A DNA stretch of 64,000 nucleotides from Streptomyces sp. NBC_01210. Its GTDB lineage: Bacteria > Actinomycetota > Actinomycetes > Streptomycetales > Streptomycetaceae. Numbering within the stretch: position 1 is the first letter of the stretch; each line of letters starts with the position of its first letter. Made by a program: the position numbers and the translations under genes. The DNA lies in contig NZ_CP108549.1 of the NCBI RefSeq assembly GCF_036010325.1, forward strand, positions 8,122,001 through 8,186,000. The letters run 5' to 3'. A model generated the notes under the pieces. That model saw nothing but the letters and a program-made list of their open reading frames with translations. It was not told the DNA's origin and did not search any database. Below, in pieces: positions 1 through 8,867 of this stretch.

Positions 1-30
1 GGCCTGCTGTCAGGCCTCTCCGGGCTGCTG

Positions 31-426
31 TCAGACCTCCGTCGAGGGCTCCGTCTCGGCAGCGCCGGTCTTCGCCTCGTCGATCGACTTGCGAACCTCG
101 TCCATGTCCAGCGCGCGCGCCTGACCGATCACGTCCTCCAGCGTGGCCTCGGGCAGCGCGCCGGGCTGGGCGAAGACCGCGACGTTGTCACGGACGATCA
201 TCAGGGTGGGGATGGAGCGGATCTCGAAGGCGGCGGCGAGCTCCTGCTGAGCCTCCGTGTCGACCTTCGCGAACACCAGGTCGGTGTGGCGCTCCGACGC
301 GCCTTCGTAGACAGGGGCGAACTGTCGGCAGGGACCACACCAGGAAGCCCAGAAGTCGATCAGAATGAAGTCGTTGTCGGTCACGACCTGATCGAAGTTT
401 TCCTTGGTGAGCTCAACAGTGCTCAT
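31..426 (-). CDS. Thioredoxin
   Basis: A 131-aa thioredoxin that should reduce disulfides in cytosolic client proteins. The protein has the WCGPC active site with the redox pair Cys30/Cys33 and the cis-proline of the IRSIPT loop at about residue 73, both in canonical spacing. No signal peptide is present, so it is cytoplasmic. It is slightly longer than the usual 105-110 aa because of a charged C-terminal tail of about 20 residues. It is divergent from the flavoprotein disulfide oxidoreductase that starts about 120 bp away, which suggests a shared redox role, but the flavoprotein is not a classical thioredoxin reductase. Identity is secure from the motif; the specific client is unknown. Confidence 0.93.
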   Translation of the reverse strand: MSTVELTKENFDQVVTDNDFILIDFWASWCGPCRQFAPVYEGASERHTDLVFAKVDTEAQQELAAAFEIRSIPTLMIVRDNVAVFAQPGALPEATLEDVIGQARALDMDEVRKSIDEAKTGAAETEPSTEV

Positions 427-544
427 GACGTGCTACCTCTTCCTGATGTCCGACGGACTCGCCCCCGACAACGGTGCCCGGGGCCGTGCTATTCCTCCCC
501 CTGCCCATGTGGCCAGGAGGCACACCCGGCACCAGACTGGCTCT

Positions 545-1975
545 ATGACGGAACCTGTGGAGTACGACGTTGTGGTGGTGGGCGGCGGCCCTGCCGGGGA
601 AAACGTTGCAGACCGGGTCAGAGCGACAGGACTGAGTGCCGCGGTCGTGGAGAGCGAGCTGGTCGGCGGCGAGTGCTCGTACTGGGCGTGTATGCCCAGC
701 AAGGCGCTGCTGCGCCCGGTGATCACCCGCGCCGACGCGCGCAGGGTCCCGGGCGTACGCCAGTCCGTACAGGGACCGCTCGATACCGAAGCCGTCCTCA
801 CCCACCGTGACGAGGAGGCCTCCCACTGGAAGGACGACGGCCAGGTCGGCTGGATGGACTCGATCGGCGCCCGCCTCTACCGCGGACAGGGCCGGCTGCG
901 CGGACCGAAACAGGTCGTCGTGGACGGCCCCGAGGGCGAGCACCATGTGCTGACCGCCCGGTATGCCGTCGCCGTGGCCACCGGCAGTCGTGCCGTCCTG
1001 CCCGACATCCCCGGCCTGGCCGGCGCCAAGGCCTGGACCAGCCGCGAGGCCACCAGCGCCCAGCGAGTGCCGCGGCGGCTCGCGGTCGTCGGCGGGGGAG
1101 TGGTCGGAGTGGAGATGGCCACCGCCTGGCAGGCACTCGGCTCGCAGATCACCCTGCTCGTGCGCGGCGGGGGCCTGCTGCCCCGGATGGAACCGTTCGT
1201 CGGCGAGCATGTTGCCGACGCGCTGACCGAGGCCGGCGCCCAGATCCGTACGCACACCTCCGTCGCCTCCGTGGAACGCTCCGACTGCTCCGGCCCCGTC
1301 ACCCTCGTCCTCGACGGCGGCGAGCGGATCGAGGCCGACGAGGTGCTCTTCGCGACCGGCCGCGCTCCGCGCACCGAGGACCTCGGCCTGGAGACGGTGG
1401 ACCTGGAACCGGGCTCCTGGCTTCCCGTGGACGACAGCTGCCGCGTCGAGGGCAGCAACTGGCTGTACGCGGTCGGCGATGTGAACCACCGGGCGCTCCT
1501 CACTCACCAGGGCAAGTACCAGGCCCGTATCGCGGGAGCCGCCATCGCGGCCAGGGCCCGGCAGGTTCCGCTACTGGAGACCGACCGCTGGGGAGCGCAC
1601 TCCGCGACCGCCGACCGCGCGGCGGTCCCGCAGGTCGTCTTCACGGACCCGGAGGCCGCGGCCGTCGGCCTCTCTCATGCCGAGGCCGAGGCGGCCGGCC
1701 TCCGGGTACGCGCCGTCGACTACGACATCGCATCGGTCGCCGGGGCGGGCCTGTACGGCGACGGCTACCGCGGCCGCGCCCGGATGGTCGTCGACCTGGA
1801 CCGCGAGATCCTGCTCGGCGTCACCTTCGTGGGTCCGGGCGTCGGCGAGCTGCTGCACTCGGCGACGGTGGCCGTCGCGGGCGAGGTACCGATCGACCGG
1901 CTGTGGCATGCCGTGCCCGCGTACCCGACGATCAGCGAGGTATGGCTGCGGCTGCTGGAGACGTACCGCGGCTGA
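545..1975 (+). CDS. FAD-dependent pyridine nucleotide-disulfide oxidoreductase (mercuric reductase/dihydrolipoyl dehydrogenase family)
   Basis: A 476-aa class I flavoprotein disulfide oxidoreductase. The N-terminal FAD-binding Rossmann motif is GGGPAGENVA at residues 13-22, followed by the redox-active pair Cys44/Cys49 in GGECSYWACMP. A second dinucleotide (NAD(P)H) motif, VVGGGVVGVE, lies near residue 180, then the ATGR and YAVGDV FAD motifs, and a C-terminal dimerisation domain with HAVPAYPTISE near the end. The start at 545 places the FAD motif at the normal distance from the N-terminus; the frame is open further upstream but that part is low-complexity and family-atypical. The C-terminal His-x4-Glu of lipoamide dehydrogenases is only partly recognisable, so the substrate is open: mercuric-reductase-like, but with no mer genes nearby. 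Confidence 0.88.
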   Translation: MTEPVEYDVVVVGGGPAGENVADRVRATGLSAAVVESELVGGECSYWACMPSKALLRPVITRADARRVPGVRQSVQGPLDTEAVLTHRDEEASHWKDDGQVGWMDSIGARLYRGQGRLRGPKQVVVDGPEGEHHVLTARYAVAVATGSRAVLPDIPGLAGAKAWTSREATSAQRVPRRLAVVGGGVVGVEMATAWQALGSQITLLVRGGGLLPRMEPFVGEHVADALTEAGAQIRTHTSVASVERSDCSGPVTLVLDGGERIEADEVLFATGRAPRTEDLGLETVDLEPGSWLPVDDSCRVEGSNWLYAVGDVNHRALLTHQGKYQARIAGAAIAARARQVPLLETDRWGAHSATADRAAVPQVVFTDPEAAAVGLSHAEAEAAGLRVRAVDYDIASVAGAGLYGDGYRGRARMVVDLDREILLGVTFVGPGVGELLHSATVAVAGEVPIDRLWHAVPAYPTISEVWLRLLETYRG

Positions 1976-2374
1976 GCAGCACCGTACGGGGAGTGGGCGC
2001 TCCAGCTGAGCACCATGGGAATGGCGCCTGCTCCCCGGAACCGGGGTTGGCTGGAAAGAACTACGCGGACGACGTTGCAAGCACTCGCCCTGCGCTTGGA
2101 GCTCGGTGCGTCACCCAGGACAGACCTTTACTGGCTCGGCCGGCAGAGGGCCCTCCTGGGAGACGAGCTGTTCCGAAGCGCTCTTCGTCAGCAAATGTCC
2201 GAGCCGGATGCGAACACCTTGTTCAGCCTTACTCAGACGGTCGACACCGAGCACCATCGAGGCTGAACAGGCGCCCCCCTCAGTGCTGTTGGTCCCGTCG
2301 CGGGGCGATCAGGCGTGTCCGCCACACTGGAGATCACCGGAGACCAGCAGATGTCGAACGAGTAGGAGATACCG
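1976..2374 (+). other. Intergenic region with a doubtful 83-codon frame
   Basis: This 399-bp stretch holds no recognisable gene. A frame from 2015 to 2266 could encode 83 aa ending in MSEPDANTLFSLTQTVD, but its third-position GC is well below that of neighbouring genes, it lacks a clear ribosome binding site, and I recognise no family. It may be a decayed remnant. The 3' end carries the promoter region of the VOC gene. Confidence 0.3.
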
Positions 2375-2725
2375 ATGTCCGTGCGCCGTGTTGTGCCCGA
2401 CATTCGAACCAAGGCCATGGAGGAGAGCCGGGACTTCTACGGTCTCATCGGTCTTGAGGAGGTCATGAACCACGGCTGGGTCATGACGCTTGCCTCTCCG
2501 ACCAACCCCACCGCCCAGCTCACCCTCGCCACCCACGACGAGACCGCACCGGTCGCGGCCGATATGAGCATCGAGGTGGATGAAGTCGACGCGGTTTACG
2601 CGGCGATGGTGGAGCGGGGCGCGGAGATTGTGCACTCATTGCGGGACGAGGAGTGGGGCGTGCGCCGGTTCTTCGTACGCGATCCCAACGGCCGGGTCGT
2701 CAACGTCGTCAGCCACCGGCACTGA
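2375..2725 (+). CDS. VOC family protein (glyoxalase/bleomycin-resistance/dioxygenase fold)
   Basis: A 116-aa single-module vicinal-oxygen-chelate protein. It shows the beta-alpha-beta-beta-beta pattern: an N-terminal strand RRVVPDI, the helix around ESRDFYGLIGLEE, and the closing strand FVRDPNGRVVNVV typical of the family. Such modules act as dimers and bind a metal or a hydrophobic ligand such as bleomycin-type drugs or methylglyoxal-glutathione adducts. The start is supported by GTAGGAG about 6 bases upstream. Substrate cannot be assigned. The gene stands alone between a divergent flavoprotein unit and a convergent HEAT-repeat gene. Confidence 0.85.
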   Translation: MSVRRVVPDIRTKAMEESRDFYGLIGLEEVMNHGWVMTLASPTNPTAQLTLATHDETAPVAADMSIEVDEVDAVYAAMVERGAEIVHSLRDEEWGVRRFFVRDPNGRVVNVVSHRH

Positions 2726-2927
2726 GCTTGTTCTCTCTCCACGGGTCGCTTGAAGCGCAGGCGATGGTGACTTCGCGTTTGACGGATTTGCCGACGTCGT
2801 AGCGGGGTTCGTCGTGGTCACGTGCACCTTGGTCGGAGCACATGATCAGGCGAAGGCCGCCCCCACATGCGGCGAACTCCCTGGTGAGCGAAACAGGTTA
2901 GGAGTCTGTGTCTGAACCCGGCGGGCC
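2726..2927. other. Convergent intergenic spacer with possible decayed coding fragment
   Basis: The minus strand can be read from about 2830 to 2735 as a short peptide containing DEPRYDVGKSVKREV with no start or stop context. It resembles a fragment of a lost gene rather than a functional one. I could not assign a family, and no strong hairpin terminator is visible. Confidence 0.2.
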
Positions 2928-4430
2928 TCACTCACCCAGGTCGAAGCGGACGATCGTGGCCCTGTTCCCGGCCTCCTGGGGCCAGGTCGCGACCAGCCGC
3001 TCCAGCCGCTCCCGGTGGTCGTCGATCAGGTGCTCGAAGGTGAGGCCGATCGCCGCCTCCACTTGGATGGGCAGCTCCGGGGAGCGGGTGGCGCGTACCA
3101 GAACGGCGGTGGCCTGCGGCGCGGTGGGCAGGTCGAAGAGCGCGATGACCGCCTCCGAACGTTCGTCCACGTCCAACGACGCGTCGTGGATGAACCCCTC
3201 CAGCGCTGCGATGACCCGGTCGTCCGGTGCCTCCCAGCGCGTGAGGCAGCTCTTTGCCGTCTGTACGGCACGCTCGCGAGCCGCCTTCGCGCCGCCCCTC
3301 GTTCGCAGTGCGGCCGCGAGCGCCTCCGCATCCGCCGGCTCGGCGATCTCTTCCAACAGGTGCAGCGCGCTCGCATGGTTCGCCCCGGCCCCAGGGTGCC
3401 CCAGCACGTCCCGGGCGACGGCAAGCACCTCGGGCGCCCACTCCCGCGCGTCCAGCCCGAAACGGGTGAGTCCGTCGTCCTGGTGGAAGTGATCGAGCGC
3501 GATCCCCACGGCCACCGGCTGCCCGCTGTGGAGCATCGTGCGGTATGCGCTCCGGTGCGCGGCCTCGTCGGTCGGGGAACGCAGCTCGCGGTGCGCCGCG
3601 CGCAGCTCCTCGGTCTCCGGCTCGTGCCCTTCCCAGTACAGGCTGTGCGGCCCCTCGGCGAGGGCCTGCCGAGCCAAATCCCCCCACCAGGAACGTTCGC
3701 CGTCCGGCCAGGTCTCGATGAGGCCCTCCAGCAGCTCCCGGTGGGCGTAGAAGCGCCCGCCCACCGTCAGCGCCCAGGCGGCCTCCTGCCGAATCTTCCA
3801 CTCGTCCTCACCGGTCGCGCGGACCAGGAGGGCGGTCACCTCGGCGCCCGGCGCCTCGCGTAGCGCGCCCAGCGCTGCCAGCCGGTCGTCGCAGTCCGAC
3901 GACCGGTCGAACACCAGCCCACCGACCAGCTCGACCAGCCGAGGATCGGGCACCGCCGAGCTCTTCAGCACCACGCCGGCCACCACCAGCGCGTTGTCGT
4001 GCAGGTTTGTATCCGGCGTCCGTTCCAGGAACCGTTCCAGGATCCCGACGATCGCGTCCGTGTCCTGGGGGCCCGCGGCGTTCTTCAGCCCGAGCAGCGC
4101 GCTCGCGTGGTTGGCGCCCTCGAATGTGTACTCGTCCTCGGGCCTGGGCGGCTGCCGCAGCAACTCCCGGGCGACGGCCAGGACTTCGTCCGTGTGCGCA
4201 TCGAACGGGCTCTCCTCCCCGAACCGGCTCGTGGCACCCGCCCGGTCGTAAAAGTCCAGCGCGGTCCCCCTGGCGACTGTGTCGTTGCTGCGCAGCAGCA
4301 CCAAGAACGCCTGCTCGAACTCCTCCGGCGTCGTCGCGGTGCCCGTCGCATCGTAGGCGGCCGTCAGTTCCGGGTCGTCGAACTCGCAGTTCCAGTACCA
4401 GGATTCGAACTCCTGCAGGAAAGTCATCAT
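2928..4430 (-). CDS. HEAT-repeat domain protein
   Basis: About 500 aa, built from an N-terminal half and a C-terminal half that repeat each other: the pattern AxDxxx...GTALDFYDRAGATSRFGEESP near residue 70 recurs as AVGIALDHFHQDDGLTRFG near residue 310, and both are followed by helical pairs ending in NHASALxLL. Motifs such as VTALLVRATGEDEWKIRQEAAWAL are classic HEAT/PBS-lyase helices. The protein is therefore an alpha-solenoid scaffold, probably for protein-protein contacts; no catalytic residues are visible. The start at 4430 (ATGATG) was chosen because the N-terminus MMTFLQEFESWYWN looks like a real protein start, while upstream residues are low-complexity; the ribosome binding site is weak. 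Cytoplasmic, function unknown. Confidence 0.75.
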   Translation of the reverse strand: MMTFLQEFESWYWNCEFDDPELTAAYDATGTATTPEEFEQAFLVLLRSNDTVARGTALDFYDRAGATSRFGEESPFDAHTDEVLAVARELLRQPPRPEDEYTFEGANHASALLGLKNAAGPQDTDAIVGILERFLERTPDTNLHDNALVVAGVVLKSSAVPDPRLVELVGGLVFDRSSDCDDRLAALGALREAPGAEVTALLVRATGEDEWKIRQEAAWALTVGGRFYAHRELLEGLIETWPDGERSWWGDLARQALAEGPHSLYWEGHEPETEELRAAHRELRSPTDEAAHRSAYRTMLHSGQPVAVGIALDHFHQDDGLTRFGLDAREWAPEVLAVARDVLGHPGAGANHASALHLLEEIAEPADAEALAAALRTRGGAKAARERAVQTAKSCLTRWEAPDDRVIAALEGFIHDASLDVDERSEAVIALFDLPTAPQATAVLVRATRSPELPIQVEAAIGLTFEHLIDDHRERLERLVATWPQEAGNRATIVRFDLGE

Positions 4431-4708
4431 GAACACCACAGGAGTAGAACACCCCGACCGGCGCGCACGCCACCTGTCCATAGACGCCTCGGCGCGCGGG
4501 CACTCCGCCTCACCGGCGCCGTCCTTCACCGCCGACAGCCGCTTCCGCGGCCGCCGCTCCGTGCGCCACTGCCTGGCACGACACGCCCCGGAGCGGAACC
4601 GGGCATCAGGCCGGCTCCCGGCTTCAGCCGTTCACCGCAGGCCCGACAGTTCCGTTCCTCGGTCCGTCCGGTGCCCTCTGACACCAGGCCACGGTAAGCC
4701 CAGGCTAC

Positions 4709-5668
4709 TCAGGACCGGGGATCGGAAACAGGTACTGACACTGCACCGGCACCGCCACCCGCGTTCACATCGGCACTGCCACCGGCAAGGGCGGGTGTGT
4801 CGCCCTCAAGCCGGCGCAGCCGCTCGGAGTCGCAGGTTCGCGGGCAGGTGCCGCATGCCTCGGCAGGGCGGATCGCGTAGTAGAGACAGCAGCCGAGACG
4901 GGTCCGGGTGAGGTACGACTGCCCTTCCCGGCCCGTCAGCCGCCGGAAGTCGGCGCCGCCGGGGAACGGTGGCACGGGTCCCGGAAGCAGCTCGCCGGCT
5001 GCCCGCACGGCATGCTCCTCCTGGTCCAGCATGCGGCCGAGGTACCAGATGCCGGAGACCAGGTCGTCGCCGACCATGCCCCACAGCGCTCGCGGCCCGC
5101 GCCGCACCTGCGGGCCGATCGCGGCGAGCAGCGGCCGTACGTGGTTGGCGACGGCAGCGCGCAACTCCGCCCGCAGCGCCTCCTCGTGTGCCCGTACCCG
5201 GGCCCCGGGGAGACCGGCCGCCGGATCGTCGGGGAGGCAGGCGAAGCCGCCGGGGACGATGCCGAACGCTCCGGTGGTGAGACTGATCCGGACGTCGCGC
5301 GGGCGGATCCGCGGCACGCGTCGATCCAGAAACCAGGGGCCGCTCATCAACAGGCAGACGGACCAGAGGTAGTCGTGCAGGGCCCGGGACGCGGCGACGT
5401 CCCGCCGAACCGTGTGCGCGTGACGTTCCTGGATGCGCCAGGCCTCGGCGTCGAGAAAGGCGTCGAGGAATTCCGGACGCTCCGCCAGTTCGGAGCCGTC
5501 TGCCCATCCTTGGGCGGCCTGCGAAACGGGGGCCACGACGTCCACGCTCAACGACTCGCAGACCGCGGTGAGCCGTTGATAGGTCGAGGCGAGCACGGTG
5601 GAGCAGCTCACGGCGGGTCCGGCCAGGGGAAACGCCGGGGTCTGGGGAAACGCCGGAGCCAGGGTCAC
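4709..5668 (-). CDS. FhuF-like ferric-siderophore reductase with [2Fe-2S] cluster motif
   Basis: A 319-aa protein whose C-terminal cysteine pattern (Cys260-Cys261, Cys272, Cys275, in GCCLYYAIRPAEACGTC) is the FhuF signature that binds a [2Fe-2S] cluster. Such proteins reduce Fe(III) in the cytosol after siderophore uptake so that iron is released. The N-terminal part is the usual poorly conserved FhuF helical domain with RVPRIRPRDVRISL. No signal peptide is present. The gene is divergent from the siderophore biosynthetic operon, and an iron box (5729-5747) lies about 60 bp before its start, so it should be repressed by the DmdR/IdeR iron regulator in iron-replete cells. It is probably the iron-release step for the siderophore made next door. 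Confidence 0.85.
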   Translation of the reverse strand: MTLAPAFPQTPAFPLAGPAVSCSTVLASTYQRLTAVCESLSVDVVAPVSQAAQGWADGSELAERPEFLDAFLDAEAWRIQERHAHTVRRDVAASRALHDYLWSVCLLMSGPWFLDRRVPRIRPRDVRISLTTGAFGIVPGGFACLPDDPAAGLPGARVRAHEEALRAELRAAVANHVRPLLAAIGPQVRRGPRALWGMVGDDLVSGIWYLGRMLDQEEHAVRAAGELLPGPVPPFPGGADFRRLTGREGQSYLTRTRLGCCLYYAIRPAEACGTCPRTCDSERLRRLEGDTPALAGGSADVNAGGGAGAVSVPVSDPRS

Positions 5669-5728
5669 GGGTACTCCTCAACACCGAGATCGAGGACAGG
5701 GGAGATCACACGGAAGGCCACAGAGCAG

Positions 5729-5747
5729 TAAGGCAAGGCTCACCTTA
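5729..5747. promoter_or_regulatory. Iron box (DmdR/IdeR-type operator) upstream of the FhuF-like gene
   Basis: The 19-mer TAAGGCAAGGCTCACCTTA matches the actinobacterial iron-box consensus TTAGGTTAGGCTCACCTAA at 15 of 19 positions (counted by eye). It lies between the divergent reductase and siderophore genes, closer to the reductase. Confidence 0.75.
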
Positions 5748-5801
5748 ACCCTACTGGAGGGTTTGACTGTGAATCGAGGCCGCATGGCGGCGAATTGACA
5801 G

Positions 5802-5819
5802 AGTTAGGTCTGCCTAACT
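5802..5819. promoter_or_regulatory. Second iron box, upstream of the siderophore operon
   Basis: AGTTAGGTCTGCCTAACT is an inverted repeat (AGTTAGG and CCTAACT around TCTG) that fits the DmdR/IdeR operator; it is followed directly by TTAGGCT, a possible further half-site. It sits about 80 bp before the first siderophore gene, so each divergent unit has its own operator. Confidence 0.75.
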
Positions 5820-5898
5820 TAGGCTCTCCGTTTGTGTCCAAGCACCATTGGTTCACCTTCTCGGACGGTCCGACCTTGCGCGCGGAAGTGATCCCTTC

Positions 5899-7092
5899 AT
5901 GCAGCTGTACCTGCTTGCCCTCAACCCGACCGACTCGGTCACCGAGGGATTCCTCCCCGCCGCCCGCCGGCTCGGCCTCGACATCACCCTGCTCACCGAC
6001 CAGCCCGAGGCGCACCGGGTCGCCTGCCCGGACATCGAGCTCCTCGAGTGCGATGTGCGCGACTTCCGCGCGGTCATCTCCCGGATAGCGACCCATCGCC
6101 CGCCGGACGCCCTCTTCACCAACAGCGACCATCTGCAGACCCCGGCTGCCCTGGCCGCCGACTACTTCGGCCTCCCCGCCAAAGGCTGGCAGGCCGCGCT
6201 GCGCACCAAGGACAAGGCGGAGATGCGCCGCCACCTCGCCGCCACCGGCATGGACACGGTCCGCTCGGTGGAACTCGCCGCCGGACAGGACCCACTCGCC
6301 ACCCCGGCCGCCCGCGATCTGCCGTACCCGTGCGTCGTCAAGCCGCGTGAGGGCGTGGCCAGCGAAGACGTCGTCCTGGTCGACGGCCCCGACGATCTTG
6401 TGCTGCGGTGCAAGGAGATCCGGGCACACCGGCCGGGGGCCGCCCTGGTCGTGGAGGAATACCTTCCCGGCGAGCTGTACACCCTGGAGACACTCGGCGA
6501 CGGCACCAGCCTTCATGTGCTGGGCGGCTTCCACACCGAGCTGTCTCCACCCCCGTACTTCATCGAGGAGCGTCTGACCTACCTTCCGGCCCACCCGGAG
6601 CCCGTCGTCGCGCAGGTTCTTGCGCAGCTGGAAGCGCTCGGGGTCGGATTCGGCGCCTGCCACACCGAGTTCGTCGTGCACGAAGAACGCGCGCGCATCA
6701 TAGAGGTCAACTACCGTGCCATCGGGGATCAGTGCGACCTGCTCCTCGCACGGCTGCTGGACATTCCGCTCTTCGAGCACATCCTCCGTACGCATCTGGG
6801 CGAGCCGCTGCCGGCGGACCTGGGGGCACGGACCGGCGGCGCGGCGCGGCTCGACTACCCGTGCGCCGATCGCTCCGGAACGCTTACTGCCGCCCCTGCC
6901 GCCACCGAACTGGCGGTCGGTGACGTGCAGTTGACCTACCGGCCGCTGCGGCGGACCGGTGAGCGGCACGAGCTCCACCACACCAACCGCGATCTCCTGG
7001 GCGTCGTCCGGGCCATCGGTAGCGATCAGGAGACCGTGGACCGGGCCGTGACCGACTTCCTCGCCGCTCAGCGCTGGGAGATCACCCCGTGA
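5899..7092 (+). CDS. ATP-grasp ligase of an NIS siderophore pathway (PvsA-like)
   Basis: A 397-aa ATP-grasp enzyme. The central region shows the family fold: an early lysine in KDKAEMRRHLAATGM near residue 105, the strand YPCVVKPREGVASEDV with the ATP-binding lysine near residue 150, LVVEEYLPGELYTLE near 195, and the metal-binding AHTEFVV/RIIEVNYRAIG region near 270. ATP-grasp enzymes join a carboxylate to an amine or similar nucleophile via an acyl phosphate. It is first in an operon with two IucA/IucC synthetases and a decarboxylase, the same set as vibrioferrin pvsA-B-D-E. By analogy it would condense a small acid and amino acid building block. The ATG at 5899, with GGAAG upstream, gives the expected N-terminus; its 3' end overlaps the next gene by four bases. 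Confidence 0.8.
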   Translation: MQLYLLALNPTDSVTEGFLPAARRLGLDITLLTDQPEAHRVACPDIELLECDVRDFRAVISRIATHRPPDALFTNSDHLQTPAALAADYFGLPAKGWQAALRTKDKAEMRRHLAATGMDTVRSVELAAGQDPLATPAARDLPYPCVVKPREGVASEDVVLVDGPDDLVLRCKEIRAHRPGAALVVEEYLPGELYTLETLGDGTSLHVLGGFHTELSPPPYFIEERLTYLPAHPEPVVAQVLAQLEALGVGFGACHTEFVVHEERARIIEVNYRAIGDQCDLLLARLLDIPLFEHILRTHLGEPLPADLGARTGGAARLDYPCADRSGTLTAAPAATELAVGDVQLTYRPLRRTGERHELHHTNRDLLGVVRAIGSDQETVDRAVTDFLAAQRWEITP

Positions 7093-8861
7093 CGGTGACG
7101 AACACAGTCGCTTGCCCGGCCGAGAAGGACCTCCTCCTTCGCCTGCTCAGCGCGTTGCTGCGGGAGGATGTCGTGGGCCTGCGCACGCGCTCCACCGCGC
7201 TGGAGCGCCCGGACGGGGCCTGGTTGCGTCTGCAGGCCGCAGACGGGGACGCGCTTGAGCTGCCCATTCGCGAGGACGGATTCCAGTACGAGACCCGCGC
7301 CCGTCTGCCCCTGCTGCGCCGGGAGTCCGACGGCAGGGAACTGAGCACCGCCGACGACATCCTGGCCGCGCTCGGCGCGCTCGCCGACCCCGTGGACCAC
7401 GACGGCTTCGACGCCCTCGCCGAGGAATGCCGCCAGACGCTCGCCACCCTGCGGCTGCACGCCGTCACGCACCATGAGGTCATCGCGATGCTCGGGGCCC
7501 GGCAGGGCACCGATCCCGCGGACTGGACCGGACTCGCGGGCGGACTCGCCCACGACACCCTCGCCGCCCGTCTCGACCACCCCGTCTACCCCACCGCGCG
7601 TGGCCGCCTGGGACTCACGACGGCACAACTGCGTGCGTACGCACCGGAGTTCCACCCGCGATTCGACTTGCGCTGGATCGCCCTTCCCAAGGACGCGGTC
7701 ACCGCACAGGGCGTGATCGGGCCCGTGGACCCGGCCGACCCATGGCCGACGCCGTCGGTGCTCGGCCTGCCGGACCTCGACGACAGCCACCTCGCCATCC
7801 CCGTCCATCCGCTGACCGTGGGCGAACCGCTGCGGGACGCACTGCGCGCCACCGGACTCGACAGCCGGGCGGTGCTGGCCGACCGTCCGTACCTGGAGGC
7901 CGTACCGACCCTGTCGATGCGGACCGTGGCGCTCGCCGCGTACCCCGGCATCCATCTCAAACTGCCCCTGGCCACTGCCACGTTGGGCATGCGCAATCGG
8001 CGCACGATCAAGCCGGGCACACTGGTCGACGGCGCGGCGATGCAGTGCCTGCTGCAGACCGTGGTCGACCACGAGCCGCGCTTCCGGGACAGCATCCTGA
8101 ACGCCGACGAGACCCGCTTCGCCCACGCCGGTCATGAACTTCTCGCCGTACTGCTCCGGCGCTGTCCGGCAGGCCTGGACGACGCAGTCGTCGTGCCGAT
8201 GGCGGCCCTGCTGAGCGAAGCCCCCGGCGGGCGGCTGCTGATCGACCATCTCGCCGACCGTTTCCACGGCGGCGATCCACTCGCCCTTCTCGACGCCGTA
8301 CTCAGACTGCTCTTCGACTGGCAGACAACGCTCTTCGGGTACGGAATCGCCCTGGAGTCCCATCAGCAGAACATTTCGCTGGTGCTGGACACGCAGGCGG
8401 GCCGCACCCGGATCAGACTGCTGCTCAAGGACAACGACGGACCGCGCATCAACACCGTACGGATGCGCGCCGCCCTCGGCGCGGAAGCGCCCGACCCGTC
8501 CGAGTTCGACGACGCGCGGATCTTCGGAGACAGCGACGCGCCGGTCGTCGATCTGTTCACCACCATCACGGTCCATCTGTGCGCGGGGGCGTACGCCTTC
8601 GGTCTCGCCCGCCATGGCCGCGCCCCGCTCGGCCGGCTGCTGAATCTCCTACGCGACCGCCTGGTTGAGGCCGTGGAGCGGCTCGGAACCCGGCCCGGGC
8701 AGCCCGGCGCCGTACTGCGCGAACACGTTCTTGACGCGGCGCGCCTGCCGGTCAAGGCGATGGTGACCGCGGGCACCCTGCTCACCAAGGAGCGCTCGGG
8801 CGCGGTCGACATCAACAAGCACTACACCACCGGTCCCAACTACCTGTTGCGGCAGGTGTGA
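7089..8861 (+). CDS. NRPS-independent siderophore synthetase, IucA/IucC family (PvsB-like)
   Basis: A 590-aa NIS synthetase, which adenylates a carboxylate such as citrate and transfers it to an amine or alcohol. Family features are HPVYPTARGRLGL with the conserved His-Pro near residue 165, IPVHPLTVGE near 235, the phosphate-binding stretch HLKLPLATATLGMRNRR near 290, and the C-terminal FhuF-like/thumb region GIALESHQQNISLVLD near 425 with RIRLLLKDNDG. The length is normal for the family. The GTG start overlaps the stop of the ATP-grasp gene (GTGA), so translation is coupled. The substrate class is not certain from sequence; the pairing with a second, divergent IucA/IucC gene suggests two successive condensations. 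Confidence 0.88.
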   Translation: MTVTNTVACPAEKDLLLRLLSALLREDVVGLRTRSTALERPDGAWLRLQAADGDALELPIREDGFQYETRARLPLLRRESDGRELSTADDILAALGALADPVDHDGFDALAEECRQTLATLRLHAVTHHEVIAMLGARQGTDPADWTGLAGGLAHDTLAARLDHPVYPTARGRLGLTTAQLRAYAPEFHPRFDLRWIALPKDAVTAQGVIGPVDPADPWPTPSVLGLPDLDDSHLAIPVHPLTVGEPLRDALRATGLDSRAVLADRPYLEAVPTLSMRTVALAAYPGIHLKLPLATATLGMRNRRTIKPGTLVDGAAMQCLLQTVVDHEPRFRDSILNADETRFAHAGHELLAVLLRRCPAGLDDAVVVPMAALLSEAPGGRLLIDHLADRFHGGDPLALLDAVLRLLFDWQTTLFGYGIALESHQQNISLVLDTQAGRTRIRLLLKDNDGPRINTVRMRAALGAEAPDPSEFDDARIFGDSDAPVVDLFTTITVHLCAGAYAFGLARHGRAPLGRLLNLLRDRLVEAVERLGTRPGQPGAVLREHVLDAARLPVKAMVTAGTLLTKERSGAVDINKHYTTGPNYLLRQV

Positions 8862-8867
8862 GCGGCG

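Noticed and set aside
413..1507. 364-codon minus-strand frame opposite the flavoprotein gene
   Set aside because: Shadow of the oxidoreductase with low-complexity composition and no motifs.
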